Below, one piece after another: positions 24,791-35,109 of a stretch of DNA of 64,000 bases. The position numbers and the translations under genes were made by a program. Each line of letters opens with the position of its first letter. Position 1 is the stretch's first letter. The stretch is from Parasedimentitalea denitrificans (GTDB taxonomy: Bacteria > Pseudomonadota > Alphaproteobacteria > Rhodobacterales > Rhodobacteraceae), in assembly GCF_011813015.1 (NCBI RefSeq), contig NZ_QHLQ01000005.1:1-64000 (forward strand). The letters run 5' to 3'. Below the pieces are notes generated by a model that was not told where the DNA came from, made no database searches, and saw only the letters and a list, made by a program, of their open reading frames with translations.

Positions 24791-25906
24791 ATGAACAAGG
24801 CCATTTCGAAAACGGGTGTGGTGAAGGCACTTGGCGCGATGAGCGGTACGTCACTGGATGGTGTTGATGCCGCAATTGTTGAGACCGACGGTGCGCATAT
24901 CTACGGTTTCGGAGAGACCGCTTATCGCCAGTACTCTCAGTCAGAACGAGAGGTGTTGCGCGCTGGCCTAGGGTCGTGGGGCGGCGACGTAGCCGAGGCC
25001 GCCGCGAAAGTGGTGGATACGGCCCATGCCGAGTTGATGTCTGAGTTCTCGGACTATGATATCGCTGGTTTCCATGGTCAGACGCTTGCCCATGCACCGC
25101 GTCATCAGGGCACCTATCAGGTTGGTGACGGTGCCGGCCTGTCCCAGAAACTAGGCAAACCTGTGGTGTGGGATTTCCGCTCAGACGATGTGGCAATGGG
25201 TGGAGAGGGCGCTCCGCTGGCGCCGTTCTTTCATTTTGCCTGTGCCAAATTCCTGAAACTGGATCAGCCTGTTTGCTTTCTGAACCTTGGTGGGGTTGGC
25301 AACCTGACCTACGTTGATCCACGGTTTGACACCGCAGAAGAGCCCGGAGCGCTGCTTGCCTTTGATACCGGGCCGGCCAATGCCCCGGTGAACGATCTTA
25401 TGCAGGCTCGGCTTGGGTTGGAAATGGACACCGGTGGTAAAGTTGCAATGGGCGGCACAGTTGAAACTGGTGCGCTCGAGTTGTTTTTGGCGGAGCCTTA
25501 CTTCTCAAGACTTCCGCCTAAGTCGCTTGACCGAAATGACTTTTCGGAAATGATTGATCTGGTCGGCGAGTTGAACAACGCGGATGCGGCGGCGACTTTG
25601 ACCGCTATGTGTGCCGCCGGAGTGGCACAAGGTATGCAGCATTGTCCTGAACAGCCCGCGATGGTTCTGGCCACGGGCGGGGGGCGCCATAACCCGGTTC
25701 TTATGCAAATGCTGGCAGTCTCTTTGGACTGTCCCGTCAAATCGGTCGAAGAGGTCGGACTGGATGGCGACATGCTAGAGGCTCAGGCTTTTGGCTACCT
25801 CGCCGTGCGGGTTGCCCGTGGGCTGGTCACCTCAGCGCCCGGCACTACAGGGGTTAGTGCATGCGTCGGTGGCGGGATCGTTAGCCTGCCGACGGGCAAG
25901 CGGTAA
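24791..25906 (+). CDS. anmK: Anhydro-N-acetylmuramic acid kinase
   Basis: AnmK phosphorylates and hydrolyses 1,6-anhydroMurNAc to MurNAc-6-phosphate during cell-wall recycling. The 371-residue product has the family segments [19 protein letters not shown] (residues 17-35), [37 protein letters not shown] and [12 protein letters not shown]. It is divergent from tyrS and only 3 bases from the following Nudix gene, so the two are probably cotranscribed. Confidence 0.95.
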   Translation: MNKAISKTGVVKALGAMSGTSLDGVDAAIVETDGAHIYGFGETAYRQYSQSEREVLRAGLGSWGGDVAEAAAKVVDTAHAELMSEFSDYDIAGFHGQTLAHAPRHQGTYQVGDGAGLSQKLGKPVVWDFRSDDVAMGGEGAPLAPFFHFACAKFLKLDQPVCFLNLGGVGNLTYVDPRFDTAEEPGALLAFDTGPANAPVNDLMQARLGLEMDTGGKVAMGGTVETGALELFLAEPYFSRLPPKSLDRNDFSEMIDLVGELNNADAAATLTAMCAAGVAQGMQHCPEQPAMVLATGGGRHNPVLMQMLAVSLDCPVKSVEEVGLDGDMLEAQAFGYLAVRVARGLVTSAPGTTGVSACVGGGIVSLPTGKR

Positions 25907-25909
25907 CAA

Positions 25910-26368
25910 ATGACCATTTGGCATCCGGCGCAGCATATCCGTGTAAAGGCCATCGGATTGCCTTGGCGTGGCGGCCGTTTTCTAGTCGCCGAAGTCGAAG
26001 ATGATGCGGGGAAAGTGAAAGGCTTGCGCCCTTTGGGTGGATCGGTCGAGTTTAGCGAGACGTGGCAGGACACGTTAAAGCGTGAGTTCCGTGAGGAACT
26101 GCATGTCGACATTGAGATCTCCGGGCCACATCATGTGTTGGAGAATATCTATCACCACGAGGGTGAGATCGGCCACGAAGTTCTGTTCCTTGCTCCAGTT
26201 ACCTTTTCGTCGGATGCCTTTGGAGATCAGGAGGTGATCACATTTTCCGAAGATAATGGCCAGATCTGCCGAGCCCGCTGGGTCACGACTGATCCGAGTG
26301 AGCGTGAGGAGATTGAGCTGTTCCCGAACGGTCTGCAAGCGCTGCTGGATCAAGGGCTGCTGCGCTGA
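25910..26368 (+). CDS. Nudix hydrolase
   Basis: The 152-residue protein contains a complete Nudix box, GGSVEFSETWQDTLKREFRE followed by EL (residues about 43-64), matching GX5EX7REUXEEXG except that the final Gly is His. It therefore hydrolyses a nucleoside-diphosphate-linked compound; the substrate is unknown. It is coupled to anmK by 3 bases. The N-terminal HIRVKAIGLPWRGGRFLVAEVEDDAG is typical of MutT-like proteins. Confidence 0.88.
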   Translation: MTIWHPAQHIRVKAIGLPWRGGRFLVAEVEDDAGKVKGLRPLGGSVEFSETWQDTLKREFREELHVDIEISGPHHVLENIYHHEGEIGHEVLFLAPVTFSSDAFGDQEVITFSEDNGQICRARWVTTDPSEREEIELFPNGLQALLDQGLLR

Positions 26369-26503
26369 CACTGGACTTTTGACTAATACACTTCGAGCCC
26401 CGTAGTTTATCTACGCGCGCTATAGCATAAGATTTGGACTGGGCAGCTCTACTTTGACAATCGCTAATGAGCATCGTGCCCGCAAGGACCAAATGCCAAA
26501 GCG

Positions 26504-26923
26504 TTATCCGCGAGAAATATCGAAGCCTGGGTCGGCCAGTTCAAAGCCATCAAACTGAAATCCCGGTGAAACTGTACAGCTAACCAGCGTGTAGTCGCCG
26601 GTCGTTCGCGCGGCCTGCCAGTGACCTTTTGGCACAATGAGTTGTGGCTCGCCCTCGCGTAGATCGGGGCTTAACAGATGATCCTGCGCGGGTCCCTGAT
26701 CCGTCTCCGAAAGTGACAAAACTAGGGGGGCTCCGGCATGAAATAACCAGATCTCGGCTGCATCCACCCGGTGCCAATGACTGCTTTCACCTTCGGCCAA
26801 TAGGAAATAGATGCAGGTGCCACTGGCGCGGCCTTCGTTGTTCGCCTGCCAGGTTTGCCGATACCAGCCACCCTCTGGGTGGGGTTTCAGGTCTAGCCTA
26901 GCGATAATCTCTTGTGCGGTCAT
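26504..26923 (-). CDS. DUF985 cupin protein
   Basis: This 139-residue beta-barrel (Cupin_5) protein has the conserved LKPHPEGGWYRQTW N-terminus. The motifs TCIYFLLAEGESSHWHRVDAAEIWLFHAG and PKGHWQAAR hold the possible metal-ligand histidines. The family is widespread but its function is not settled; related sugar-epimerase-like roles have been suggested. It lies between the Nudix gene and selO, convergent with the former and divergent from the latter. Confidence 0.88.
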   Translation of the reverse strand: MTAQEIIARLDLKPHPEGGWYRQTWQANNEGRASGTCIYFLLAEGESSHWHRVDAAEIWLFHAGAPLVLSLSETDQGPAQDHLLSPDLREGEPQLIVPKGHWQAARTTGDYTLVSCTVSPGFQFDGFELADPGFDISRG

Positions 26924-26979
26924 AGCCCTGTGCCCCGGTTATTGCTGGAAATCCGACATCCAATGCATATGTTGTGCGC

Positions 26980-28398
26980 ATGAAACTGCATATCCCCTTT
27001 GATAATTCCTACGCGCGGCTGCCGTCTGTATTCTATAGCAAACAGACACCCGAGCCGGTGAAATCCCCGAACCTAATCGGCTTTAATCAAAACTTGGCGC
27101 AACTGTTGGGCATTTCTCCGGGCGAGATCAACGAAATGGCGCAAGTGTTTGCTGGCAACCAAGTACCTGATGGGGGGGAACCGCTGGCTCAGCTCTATGC
27201 CGGTCACCAGTTTGGTAGTTATAACCCGCAGCTTGGCGATGGCCGCGCGGTGTTGCTTGGGGAAACTGTTGGAACCGACGGACAGCGGCGTGACATTCAG
27301 CTAAAGGGTTCCGGACGTACACCATATTCGCGTCGCGGCGACGGGCGGGCTTGGTTGGGGCCAGTGCTGCGGGAATATGTGGTGTCCGAGGCCATGCATG
27401 CTCTTGGCATTCCCACCACCCGTGCGCTGGCGGCTGTGGAAACCGGAGAAACTGTTCAACGCGAGCGCGGCCTGCCCGGTGCGGTCTTGACCCGCGTCGC
27501 CTCTAGCCACCTGCGGGTGGGTAGTTTTGAGGTGTTTGCTCGTCGCGGCGACATCCGCAGTCTGAAACAGCTGACAGATTACGCAATTCAACGCCATTAC
27601 CCGCAAGCCGAAGGGCCAATGGGGCTATTGCGCGCAGTCAGAGATGCGCAAAGCAAGCTGATCGCAGCCTGGATGGGGGTTGGGTTTATCCATGGCGTAA
27701 TGAATACCGACAACTCGTCGATTTCTGGCGAAACCATCGATTATGGTCCCTGTGCCTTCATGGACAGCTACCACCCGCAGAGGGTGTTCAGTTCTATCGA
27801 TCATCAGGGGCGTTATTCCTATGACAACCAACCGGGCATCGCAGTGTGGAACTTGGCGCAATTGGCCACAGCCTTGATCCAACAGTTTGACGATCCGCAG
27901 CAAGGGGTAGAAGAGGCGACTGAAATCGTGCACGCCATGCCTGGAATGATGCAAGACCTCTGGGAACAGACGTTTCGCGCCAAACTGGGACTTGCAAGCG
28001 CACAGGACAGTGACCTTCAGCTGACCTCTGAACTGCTTGACCTGATGGCTCAGGGGGGATGTGATTTCACCAATACATTCCGTGCCTTGGCAACGGGCGA
28101 CGCCCGTGACCAATTCTCTGATCCTACTGGTTTTGACAACTGGCAGGAAAGCTGGAAGGCGCGAATGGAGAGTGAACCCGACCCTCAGGCGCTGATGCTT
28201 CGATCAAACCCTGCCTTTATCCCGCGAAATCATCAGATTGAAAACATGATAGCCGCTGGCGTTGCTGGCGATTACACCCTGTTTCACACTTTAAATCAGG
28301 TACTGGCTCAGCCGTTTGAGGATCAGCCAGAACACACCGATCTACGGCAACCGCCAACCCCGGATCAGGTGGTGCCTGCAACCTTTTGCGGAACCTGA
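26980..28398 (+). CDS. selO: Protein adenylyltransferase SelO (YdiU/UPF0061)
   Basis: SelO is a pseudokinase-fold enzyme that transfers AMP to Ser, Thr or Tyr of proteins. The 472-residue product has the family N-terminus FDNSYARLPSVFYSKQTPEP, QLYAGHQFGSYNPQLGDGRA, LKGSGRTPYSRRGDGRAWLG and the active-site segment GVMNTDNSSISGETIDYGPC, whose Asp residues bind metal. The C-terminus ends in PPTPDQVVPATFCGT, with a penultimate-region Cys as in bacterial homologues (no selenocysteine). The ATG at 26980 is preferred to an in-frame GTG at 26974. Confidence 0.93.
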   Translation: MKLHIPFDNSYARLPSVFYSKQTPEPVKSPNLIGFNQNLAQLLGISPGEINEMAQVFAGNQVPDGGEPLAQLYAGHQFGSYNPQLGDGRAVLLGETVGTDGQRRDIQLKGSGRTPYSRRGDGRAWLGPVLREYVVSEAMHALGIPTTRALAAVETGETVQRERGLPGAVLTRVASSHLRVGSFEVFARRGDIRSLKQLTDYAIQRHYPQAEGPMGLLRAVRDAQSKLIAAWMGVGFIHGVMNTDNSSISGETIDYGPCAFMDSYHPQRVFSSIDHQGRYSYDNQPGIAVWNLAQLATALIQQFDDPQQGVEEATEIVHAMPGMMQDLWEQTFRAKLGLASAQDSDLQLTSELLDLMAQGGCDFTNTFRALATGDARDQFSDPTGFDNWQESWKARMESEPDPQALMLRSNPAFIPRNHQIENMIAAGVAGDYTLFHTLNQVLAQPFEDQPEHTDLRQPPTPDQVVPATFCGT

Positions 28399-28399
28399 T

Positions 28400-28431
28400 C
28401 CCTTTCATCTGGCCTGAAATATCCTCGGGGG
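28400..28431 (-). repeat. Intergenic repeat copy H (GGATATTT type)
   Basis: Minus-strand sequence reads CCCCCGAGGATATTTCA, then GGCCAGATGAAAGGG. It shares GGATATTTNAGGCCAGATGAA with copy C at 45367. The tail abuts the selO stop codon. Confidence 0.6.
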
Positions 28432-28435
28432 TGAA

Positions 28436-28472
28436 TTGGCCGCAGGCCAAGAGGGGGCAGACAGCCCCTTTT
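28436..28472 (+). terminator. Tandem hairpins / terminator after selO
   Basis: A first hairpin, TTGGCC-GCA-GGCCAA (28436-28450), is followed at once by GGGGC-AGACA-GCCCC (28454-28468) and TTTT. The second is a plausible intrinsic terminator of selO and adjoins repeat copy H. Confidence 0.6.
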
Positions 28473-28554
28473 CGCCGACGGCTACAGTAAGGGTGAAAAC
28501 GCATTGTACCTGTAACGCAGAAGCGCCAATAAATAACCAGCAAAAGGAAAACTG

Positions 28555-29253
28555 ATGACTGCTCCAACCCTGCGTCTGGCCAGCTATAATATCCAGAAAT
28601 GTATTGGCCTGGATCTGCGCCGTCTGCCACGACGGACGCTTCAGGTGATCGAGGGCACCGGGGCTCAAATCGTTTTGTTGCAAGAGGCTGATAAACGTTT
28701 GCCGCCGCGACCTGCCGCCTTGCCGCATTTCGTGCTGGACGAGGCCGGTTGGCAAATTGTGAATCTCGGCGGGGCGGGGTCGCTGGGGTGGCATGGAAAT
28801 GCCATTCTGTGGCGCTGTCAGTCGGTCAAAATGCGCGATCAGGGGCACATCAGTTTGCCTGGGTTAGAGCCCCGTGGGGCGGTTTGGGCTAAGTTTGACA
28901 CGGCCATCGGCCCTTTGCGCGTGATCGGTGCTCATCTTGGTTTGACTGGTAAGGCGCGCCATGAACAGGTGACTCATCTAGCCCGTGAAAGCGCAAATTT
29001 CGATGATACGCCTTTGGTCTGGGGGGGGGACTTCAACGAATGGTCCCGTACCCCTGTGCTGGACCACTTGGCGCCGGACATGACCTTTTTGGCCCCCAAG
29101 CCCAGCTTTCCAGCCCTGCGCCCAATCGGGGCGTTGGATCGGATGGCAGTTGGGCCGAACCTACAGGTCACCGCGCATGGGGTGTACCGCGAGCGCCCGG
29201 CACATATCGCGTCGGATCATTTACCCGTTTGGGCCGACTTGCGACGGGCATAA
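28555..29253 (+). CDS. Endonuclease/exonuclease/phosphatase (EEP) family protein
   Basis: The 232-residue protein has the EEP catalytic pattern: ASYNIQKC (metal-binding Asn), LLQEAD (Glu), GAHLGLTGKAR (His), WGGDFNEW (Asp/Asn) and SDHLPVWAD (Asp-His). This superfamily includes nucleases, sphingomyelinases and inositol phosphatases. No signal peptide is seen. The substrate is unknown. It may be cytoplasmic and is terminated by the hairpin at 29257-29288. Confidence 0.85.
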   Translation: MTAPTLRLASYNIQKCIGLDLRRLPRRTLQVIEGTGAQIVLLQEADKRLPPRPAALPHFVLDEAGWQIVNLGGAGSLGWHGNAILWRCQSVKMRDQGHISLPGLEPRGAVWAKFDTAIGPLRVIGAHLGLTGKARHEQVTHLARESANFDDTPLVWGGDFNEWSRTPVLDHLAPDMTFLAPKPSFPALRPIGALDRMAVGPNLQVTAHGVYRERPAHIASDHLPVWADLRRA

Positions 29254-29256
29254 ATA

Positions 29257-29288
29257 AACCCCGCTCAGGACAGCTCCTAAGCGGGGTT
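29257..29288. terminator. Hairpin between convergent EEP and helicase genes
   Basis: AACCCCGCT (29257-29265) pairs perfectly with AGCGGGGTT (29280-29288). It lies just after the EEP stop and 24 bases before the helicase stop on the other strand, so it probably terminates both transcripts. Confidence 0.7.
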
Positions 29289-29312
29289 CAAGTTGTTTAG
29301 TATAAGACTGGT

Positions 29313-30647
29313 TTAGGCCGCGGTACGGTTGCCACCACCGCCGCCGCCGCCGCGGCGCCGACGACGCTGACCACCACCGGGCTTGCCGCCTTCGCTTGCA
29401 CCACCACCGGACGATCTGCGCTGGCCTCCGCCACCACCGCCGCCGCCACGGCGACGGTTGCCACCGCCGTTGGATTTCTTAGCGCCGGGTTGGACTTCCC
29501 ATGGGGTGCCCGAGGCGACCGGGATAGTGGTTCCCAGAGTCTTTTGAATGTCCTTCAGCTCGCCCATCTCATCAGGTGAACAGAAGGCAACAGCCGCACC
29601 GTCTTTGCCAGCACGCGCAGTCCGGCCGATGCGGTGGACATAGGCGTCTGGCACATTGGGCAGGTCATAGTTGTAGACGTGTTTGACGTCTGGAATGTCC
29701 AGTCCACGTGCTGCCACGTCGGTGGCTACCAGAACTTTGATCTGGCCGGATTTAAACGCAGCAATGGCCCGGTCACGTTGGCCCTGGCTTTTGTTGCCGT
29801 GGATCGACGCGGTTGAGAAACCAGCCTTTTCCAGCGTTTTCATCAGCTTCTCAGAGCCGTGTTTTGTGCGACCAAAGACCAGCGAGCGCTCGTCCGTGTG
29901 CTTGGCCAGCAATTCCTTCAGCAAAGCTGTCTTTTCCGCTTTGGCGATAAAGTGAATTTCCTGTGTCACTTTGTCTGCGGCCTTGCCCGGAGGCGAAACT
30001 TCGACGCGAACAGGGCTTTTCAGGTAGCTGCCGGCAATCTCGTTCATCTGCTTTGGCATGGTGGCCGAAAACAGCATAGTTTGGCGATCTTCTGGCAGAA
30101 GCGCTGCAATTTTGCGTAGGGCGTGGATGAAACCCATGTCCAGCATCTGGTCAGCTTCGTCCAGAACCAGGAAGTCACAAGCGCCAAGGTCCAGCGCGCG
30201 ACGATCAAGGATGTCGAGCAGACGGCCAGGGGTGGCGACCAGAATATCGGTGCCTTTGGCAATGCGCTGGATCTGTGGATTGATGGATACACCACCAACT
30301 ACCAAGCCAACTTTCATCGGCGTGCCTTCCAGCAGACCCTTGAGCTGTTGGCTGATCTGGTTTGCTAATTCGCGGGTTGGAGCCAAAACTAGGCCGCGAG
30401 CCGTTCTGCCGGCAGGCTTACGGTCGTACTGCATCATCTGAGCAATCAGTGGCACACCAAAGGCAGCGGTTTTACCAGTGCCGGTCTGGGCCAGGCCGAG
30501 AACGTCGCGGCCCTGCAACGCATAGGGAATCGCGTGTGATTGAATTGGGGTTGGATCCTTGAAGCCCATTGCCTCGATCCGAGTCAGAAGCTTCTCAGGA
30601 AGCCCCATTGTTGAGAATTCACTCAAGTCATATCCTTTCGCAGCCAT
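29313..30647 (-). CDS. DEAD-box RNA helicase (RhlE-like) with glycine/arginine-rich tail
   Basis: This ATP-dependent RNA helicase has 444 residues. Motifs in order: Q motif GFKDPTPIQSHAI, Walker A AQTGTGKT (about 54-61), PTRELANQI, DEAD (about 162-165), SAT, and VI HRIGRTARAGK. Residues about 385-444 are almost entirely Gly, Arg, Asn and Ser in RRR/GGGGGG blocks, a disordered RNA-binding tail. Such helicases act in ribosome assembly and cold adaptation. A gene-free leader of about 170 bases precedes it. The exact subfamily is uncertain. Confidence 0.92.
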   Translation of the reverse strand: MAAKGYDLSEFSTMGLPEKLLTRIEAMGFKDPTPIQSHAIPYALQGRDVLGLAQTGTGKTAAFGVPLIAQMMQYDRKPAGRTARGLVLAPTRELANQISQQLKGLLEGTPMKVGLVVGGVSINPQIQRIAKGTDILVATPGRLLDILDRRALDLGACDFLVLDEADQMLDMGFIHALRKIAALLPEDRQTMLFSATMPKQMNEIAGSYLKSPVRVEVSPPGKAADKVTQEIHFIAKAEKTALLKELLAKHTDERSLVFGRTKHGSEKLMKTLEKAGFSTASIHGNKSQGQRDRAIAAFKSGQIKVLVATDVAARGLDIPDVKHVYNYDLPNVPDAYVHRIGRTARAGKDGAAVAFCSPDEMGELKDIQKTLGTTIPVASGTPWEVQPGAKKSNGGGNRRRGGGGGGGGQRRSSGGGASEGGKPGGGQRRRRRGGGGGGGNRTAA

Positions 30648-30990
30648 GCGGGTGCACGGCCGGTGTTTGCCGCATCCTGTGCGACGAGTTGGGGGCAGGG
30701 ACCTCAGGTTCTACTGGCCGTATGCCAGAGCGCCGGTCGTCTGCTCGTGCCCCACGCGTGATCTTGGGAACGCAGGTATGTCACTGTAGGCGTTAAAGGC
30801 CGGAGCCTCGGAAGGGGACAAATTGCCCGAACGCCTCTGCTCACGCGGCAGAGAGGGATACCTGATGTGGCAAATGGCTGTGGATAAGGCGTTTGTCAAC
30901 CGGCATTCTATTTTATTACCCGGTTTTCGAGCGCTGGTTCTTTCGTTACACAGGGTACCCAAGCGTAAAGTGTGCGCACAGAGGATGCCA

Positions 30991-31404
30991 ATGCCTGACA
31001 CAATAATTTCCCGCTGCGAGGCCAAGGGCCTGCGCATGACTGGTCAACGCCGGATCATTGCCCGTGTTTTGCAGGACAGTGACGACCACCCGGATGTTGA
31101 GGAACTGTATACGCGCGCCAGTGGGCTGGATGCAGGAATTTCGATTGCGACGGTTTATCGAACCGTAAAGCTGTTTGAGGAAGCCGGTATACTAGAGCGG
31201 TTGGAATTCGGCGATGGTCGGGCCCGTTATGAAGACGCTGAGCGCGATCATCACGACCATCTGATTGATATGAATACAGGTGAAGTAATCGAGTTTGTTG
31301 ATCCTGAGATCGAGGCGTTGCAAGAAAAGATCGCCCAGAAACTCGGGTATACGCTGAAGGGCCACAAGCTGGAGCTTTATGGCGTGCCTGTTCGCAAGAA
31401 GTGA
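30991..31404 (+). CDS. mur: Fur-family metalloregulator, Mur-like
   Basis: The 137-residue protein is a Fur-family repressor with an N-terminal winged helix (GLRMTGQRRIIARVLQDS...ATVYRTVKLFEEAGILERLEF) and a metal-binding HHDHLIDMNTGEVIEF segment. Classical Fur has a CxxC pair here; this one has Asp-Met-Asn-Thr, the pattern of rhodobacterial and rhizobial Mur proteins that respond to manganese. The ATG at 30991 is favoured by AGAGG 6 bases upstream; upstream in-frame starts would add an improbable leader. The manganese role is from family knowledge. Confidence 0.85.
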   Translation: MPDTIISRCEAKGLRMTGQRRIIARVLQDSDDHPDVEELYTRASGLDAGISIATVYRTVKLFEEAGILERLEFGDGRARYEDAERDHHDHLIDMNTGEVIEFVDPEIEALQEKIAQKLGYTLKGHKLELYGVPVRKK

Positions 31405-31881
31405 GTAGGTCTAAGGTCTTGGTCGATTGATAAGACGATTGATGTCGAGATCTTGGATTGAGTATTTCTGGCAAAAAGAAACGCTGAGCCATTTAGCCAT
31501 TGGCTATTGGGTGTTCCTTGGCAGAAGGAGGGGGCTGGCGTCGACATGGCTGAGTTCCTGACTGGCATAGTAGAATACTCCCTGTTCCAAAAAATCATCG
31601 CGGTGCCCGCATGTCATGGGTTGGGTATGGCTAATGAGCCGGGACGGGTGTGTGGTTCGCAGAAGTCTCAAATATTTGACTGGGAAATGGCAGTGAGTTT
31701 TTCCTATTGGAAACAGCGATCGTGGGAAAACAATGTGGGTACATCAAGGTTTGTGATGGGATGTTACACGTCTTGTTGTGCTGCGTTGTCGCGATTGGGC
31801 TAGAAAGACGATGTGAAATGCGGTTCTTCTGCGCGGATGATGTCAGAATCTGCTGATGACACTGCCGATGGAAATGCGCGA
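31405..31881. other. Gene-poor interval between mur and the EamA gene
   Basis: This 477-base stretch holds repeat copy E near its left end but no convincing gene. A plus-strand open frame at 31507-31803 has no good ribosome-binding site and an amino-acid composition unlike a folded protein. An ATG at 31546 has a GGAGGGGG stretch that sits too far upstream to be a good site. Confidence 0.4.
31455..31482 (+). repeat. Intergenic repeat copy E (GAGTATTT type)
   Basis: Plus-strand sequence reads TTGGATTGAGTATTTCTG, then GCAAAAAGAAACG. It shares ATTGAGTATTTNNNGCAAAAAGA with copy F. It is 50 bases past the mur stop and not next to any other gene end. Confidence 0.5.
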
Positions 31882-32766
31882 ATGAACAATCTGAATGGTA
31901 TTTTGCTGGTGGTCGCCTCGATGGCGGCTTTTACGCTGGAAGACATGTTTATCAAGCACCTGTCGGCGGATATGCCGGTGGGGCAAATCCTGATTTTGTT
32001 GGGGGTCGGTAGCAGTAGCGTTTTTGCGGTGCTGGCCTGGTCAAAAGGGCACAGCTTGGTGGCGCGAGCGGCCTGGAAGCCTGCGGCGGTGCTGCGGACC
32101 CTGGCCGAGGCTGTGGGGGCGATGTGTTTTGCCACGGCGCTGGCGCTGGTTGATATTTCTACCGTTGCGGCAGTGTTTCAGGCCTTGCCCCTGGTGATTA
32201 CCATGGCCGCCGCCGTGTTCTTGAAAGAGCAGGTTGGCTGGCGCCGATGGAGCGCCATTCTGGTTGGCTTTATTGGTGTATTGTTGATCATTCGTCCGGG
32301 GCTGGAGGGGTTTGAGCCTGCGTCTATTCTGGTGCTTCTGTCCGTATTTGCCATTGCCGCACGTGATCTGCTGACCCGGTTTGTCGATGCCTCTGTCTCT
32401 TCTACTGTTGTTAGTTTTCAGGGTTTTGCGTCGCTTATTGTTGCAGGCATGTTGCTGTTGTTGATAGTCCCGGGTGAGGTGACGCCGGTTAGCAGCTCTC
32501 AGGCTTTGATGATGCTTGGCGGCGTGGTGTTTGGTGTTATGGGGTACTATGGCATTGTTGTTGCGATGCGGGTGGGGGATGCCTCGACGGTGACACCATT
32601 CCGGTACTCGCGTTTGCTGTTCTCGATTCTGGTCGGCATGGTGATGTTCAATGAACGCCCAGATCTGATGACGATGACCGGGGCCTCGCTGATTATTGGG
32701 TCTGGATTGTACACCTTTCTGCGGGAGCGCAAATTGGCTCGGGCTAGCGGGTTGGTTGCTGCCTAG
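31882..32766 (+). CDS. EamA/DMT-superfamily membrane transporter
   Basis: This inner-membrane protein of about 294 residues has ten predicted hydrophobic helices in two EamA repeats. The first repeat begins NGILLVVASMAAFTLEDMF, and the segments AVGAMCFATALALVDISTVAAVFQALPL and IVVAMRVGDASTVTPFRYSRLLFSILVGM fit the family. Substrate is unknown; relatives export amino acids or other metabolites. The start is uncertain: the ATG at 31882 has GGAAA about 7 bases upstream, and ATGs at 31837/31840 would add 14-15 polar residues. Confidence 0.82.
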   Translation: MNNLNGILLVVASMAAFTLEDMFIKHLSADMPVGQILILLGVGSSSVFAVLAWSKGHSLVARAAWKPAAVLRTLAEAVGAMCFATALALVDISTVAAVFQALPLVITMAAAVFLKEQVGWRRWSAILVGFIGVLLIIRPGLEGFEPASILVLLSVFAIAARDLLTRFVDASVSSTVVSFQGFASLIVAGMLLLLIVPGEVTPVSSSQALMMLGGVVFGVMGYYGIVVAMRVGDASTVTPFRYSRLLFSILVGMVMFNERPDLMTMTGASLIIGSGLYTFLRERKLARASGLVAA

Positions 32767-32882
32767 CGGCAGAAAACGCGCTGAATGTCGAAATAATTGT
32801 GCCGATGTTGGCGCTAAAGCTTGAAATATAAGCTGTTAGCGATAACGCGTGAGGTTTACATTTCCGCGCTGTCTACCTATGA

Positions 32883-34193
<1,311 letters not shown>

Positions 34194-34219
34194 TATAAGT
34201 TCCTGTGAACTTGAAATTG

Positions 34220-34255
34220 CCCCCGTCAACGTCGTTGGCGGGGGTATTTGTTTGC
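34220..34255 (+). terminator. Intrinsic terminator of eno
   Basis: CCCCCGTCAAC (34220-34230) pairs with GTTGGCGGGGG (34234-34244) with one G-T wobble around a GTC loop. A T-rich stretch follows. It starts 27 bases after the eno stop. Confidence 0.85.
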
Positions 34256-34395
34256 ATTTTCCCCAATTGACCTAGTTGCATAGAGTATGATGGGCCGCGC
34301 TTGGCGAGAGCCTGTGTGTGCACCGGCGATGTGTACCGGCCAAGCGCACATGCGACTTTCAATGCCCTGCTGCGGATGTGTGGAAGGGGTTCACG

Positions 34396-34563
34396 ATGAA
34401 AACGCTTGTTATGCGCGCAATTGTACTTTGTGTGCCGATTATCTTGTTGTCAGGGTGCAGTGGCGACGGGCGGTATCCGATAACCAACATTATTGCAGAG
34501 TCTGATGACCCGGTGTTGCAAATGCAGGCACATCATTTTCAGGTGCCAGTCTTTATCTACTAG
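34396..34563 (+). CDS. Small lipoprotein of unknown function
   Basis: The 55-residue product begins MKTLVMRAIVLCVPI. It has a clear lipoprotein signal (VMRAIVLCVPIILLSGC) with the lipidation Cys at residue 20, followed by only about 35 mature residues. AAGGGG lies about 8 bases upstream of the ATG. A longer in-frame start at 34318 is unlikely because it has no signal. No family recognised. It lies between eno and a GNAT gene on the same strand. Confidence 0.6.
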   Translation: MKTLVMRAIVLCVPIILLSGCSGDGRYPITNIIAESDDPVLQMQAHHFQVPVFIY

Positions 34564-34650
34564 TCAGTGCTGGCCAGCTGGTTGCTCTTGTATCTGCTGT
34601 GGTGAGAAGTAACGTGCCCTTGGAATTTGATCAAATTACAGGAGCGCGTT

Positions 34651-35100
34651 ATGAGACTACAGGTTGCCACATCTGATGAGAGTGAGTTGGTTGCTCGTTT
34701 CGTCGCAGCCTTATTAACCGAGCTGACAGGCGGAGAATTGGTTGATCCCGCTGAATTGGAGCCCACAACTTCACGCCTGTTGGGACGTGATGATGTAATT
34801 GGCATTCTCGCATACGACCAAGGGGAACCCGTTGGGATTATTATGCTAAACGAGTGCGCGGCGATCTATGCGGGTGGTATCTTTGGCGAAATCACCGAAT
34901 TATATGTCTTGCCAGAAATGCGATCAAAAGGTGTGGCCACACGGCTAGTGAAAGAAGCCTGTGCCACGGGGAAGAGGCGCAGGTGGAAGAGGCTTGAAGT
35001 TGGCGCCCCCGATCAACCTGCCTGGAAAAGGACTATGGAATTCTACCAAGGCAATGGGTTTGCCGAGGTCGGCCCCAGGCTGAGAAAGCTGATTGCGTAG
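34651..35100 (+). CDS. GNAT-family N-acetyltransferase
   Basis: The 149-residue protein has the GNAT motif A: ITELYVLPEMRSKGVATRLVKEA, where the acetyl-CoA pyrophosphate loop is RSKGVA. It also has a C-terminal FYQGNGFAEVGPRLRKL strand. The substrate is unknown. AGGAG lies 7 bases ahead of the ATG at 34651. The preceding 8 codons from 34627 are out of line with it. It is convergent with the GNAT gene at 35110. Confidence 0.8.
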   Translation: MRLQVATSDESELVARFVAALLTELTGGELVDPAELEPTTSRLLGRDDVIGILAYDQGEPVGIIMLNECAAIYAGGIFGEITELYVLPEMRSKGVATRLVKEACATGKRRRWKRLEVGAPDQPAWKRTMEFYQGNGFAEVGPRLRKLIA

Positions 35101-35109
35101 CTTGAGCAG

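Noticed and set aside
24663..25322. 219-codon minus-strand frame overlapping anmK
   Set aside because: It is antisense to a clear anmK gene, is rich in Pro/Arg/His as expected for a shadow frame, and has no domain.
30648..30990. Possible non-coding RNA or riboswitch between the helicase and mur genes
   Set aside because: No recognisable 6S, tmRNA or riboswitch pattern could be folded by eye; it is probably just the divergent promoter and leader region.
31507..31803. Open frame of 98 codons between mur and the EamA gene
   Set aside because: No usable ribosome-binding site at either start, no recognisable domain, and composition unlike a folded protein; the stretch also holds a repeat copy.
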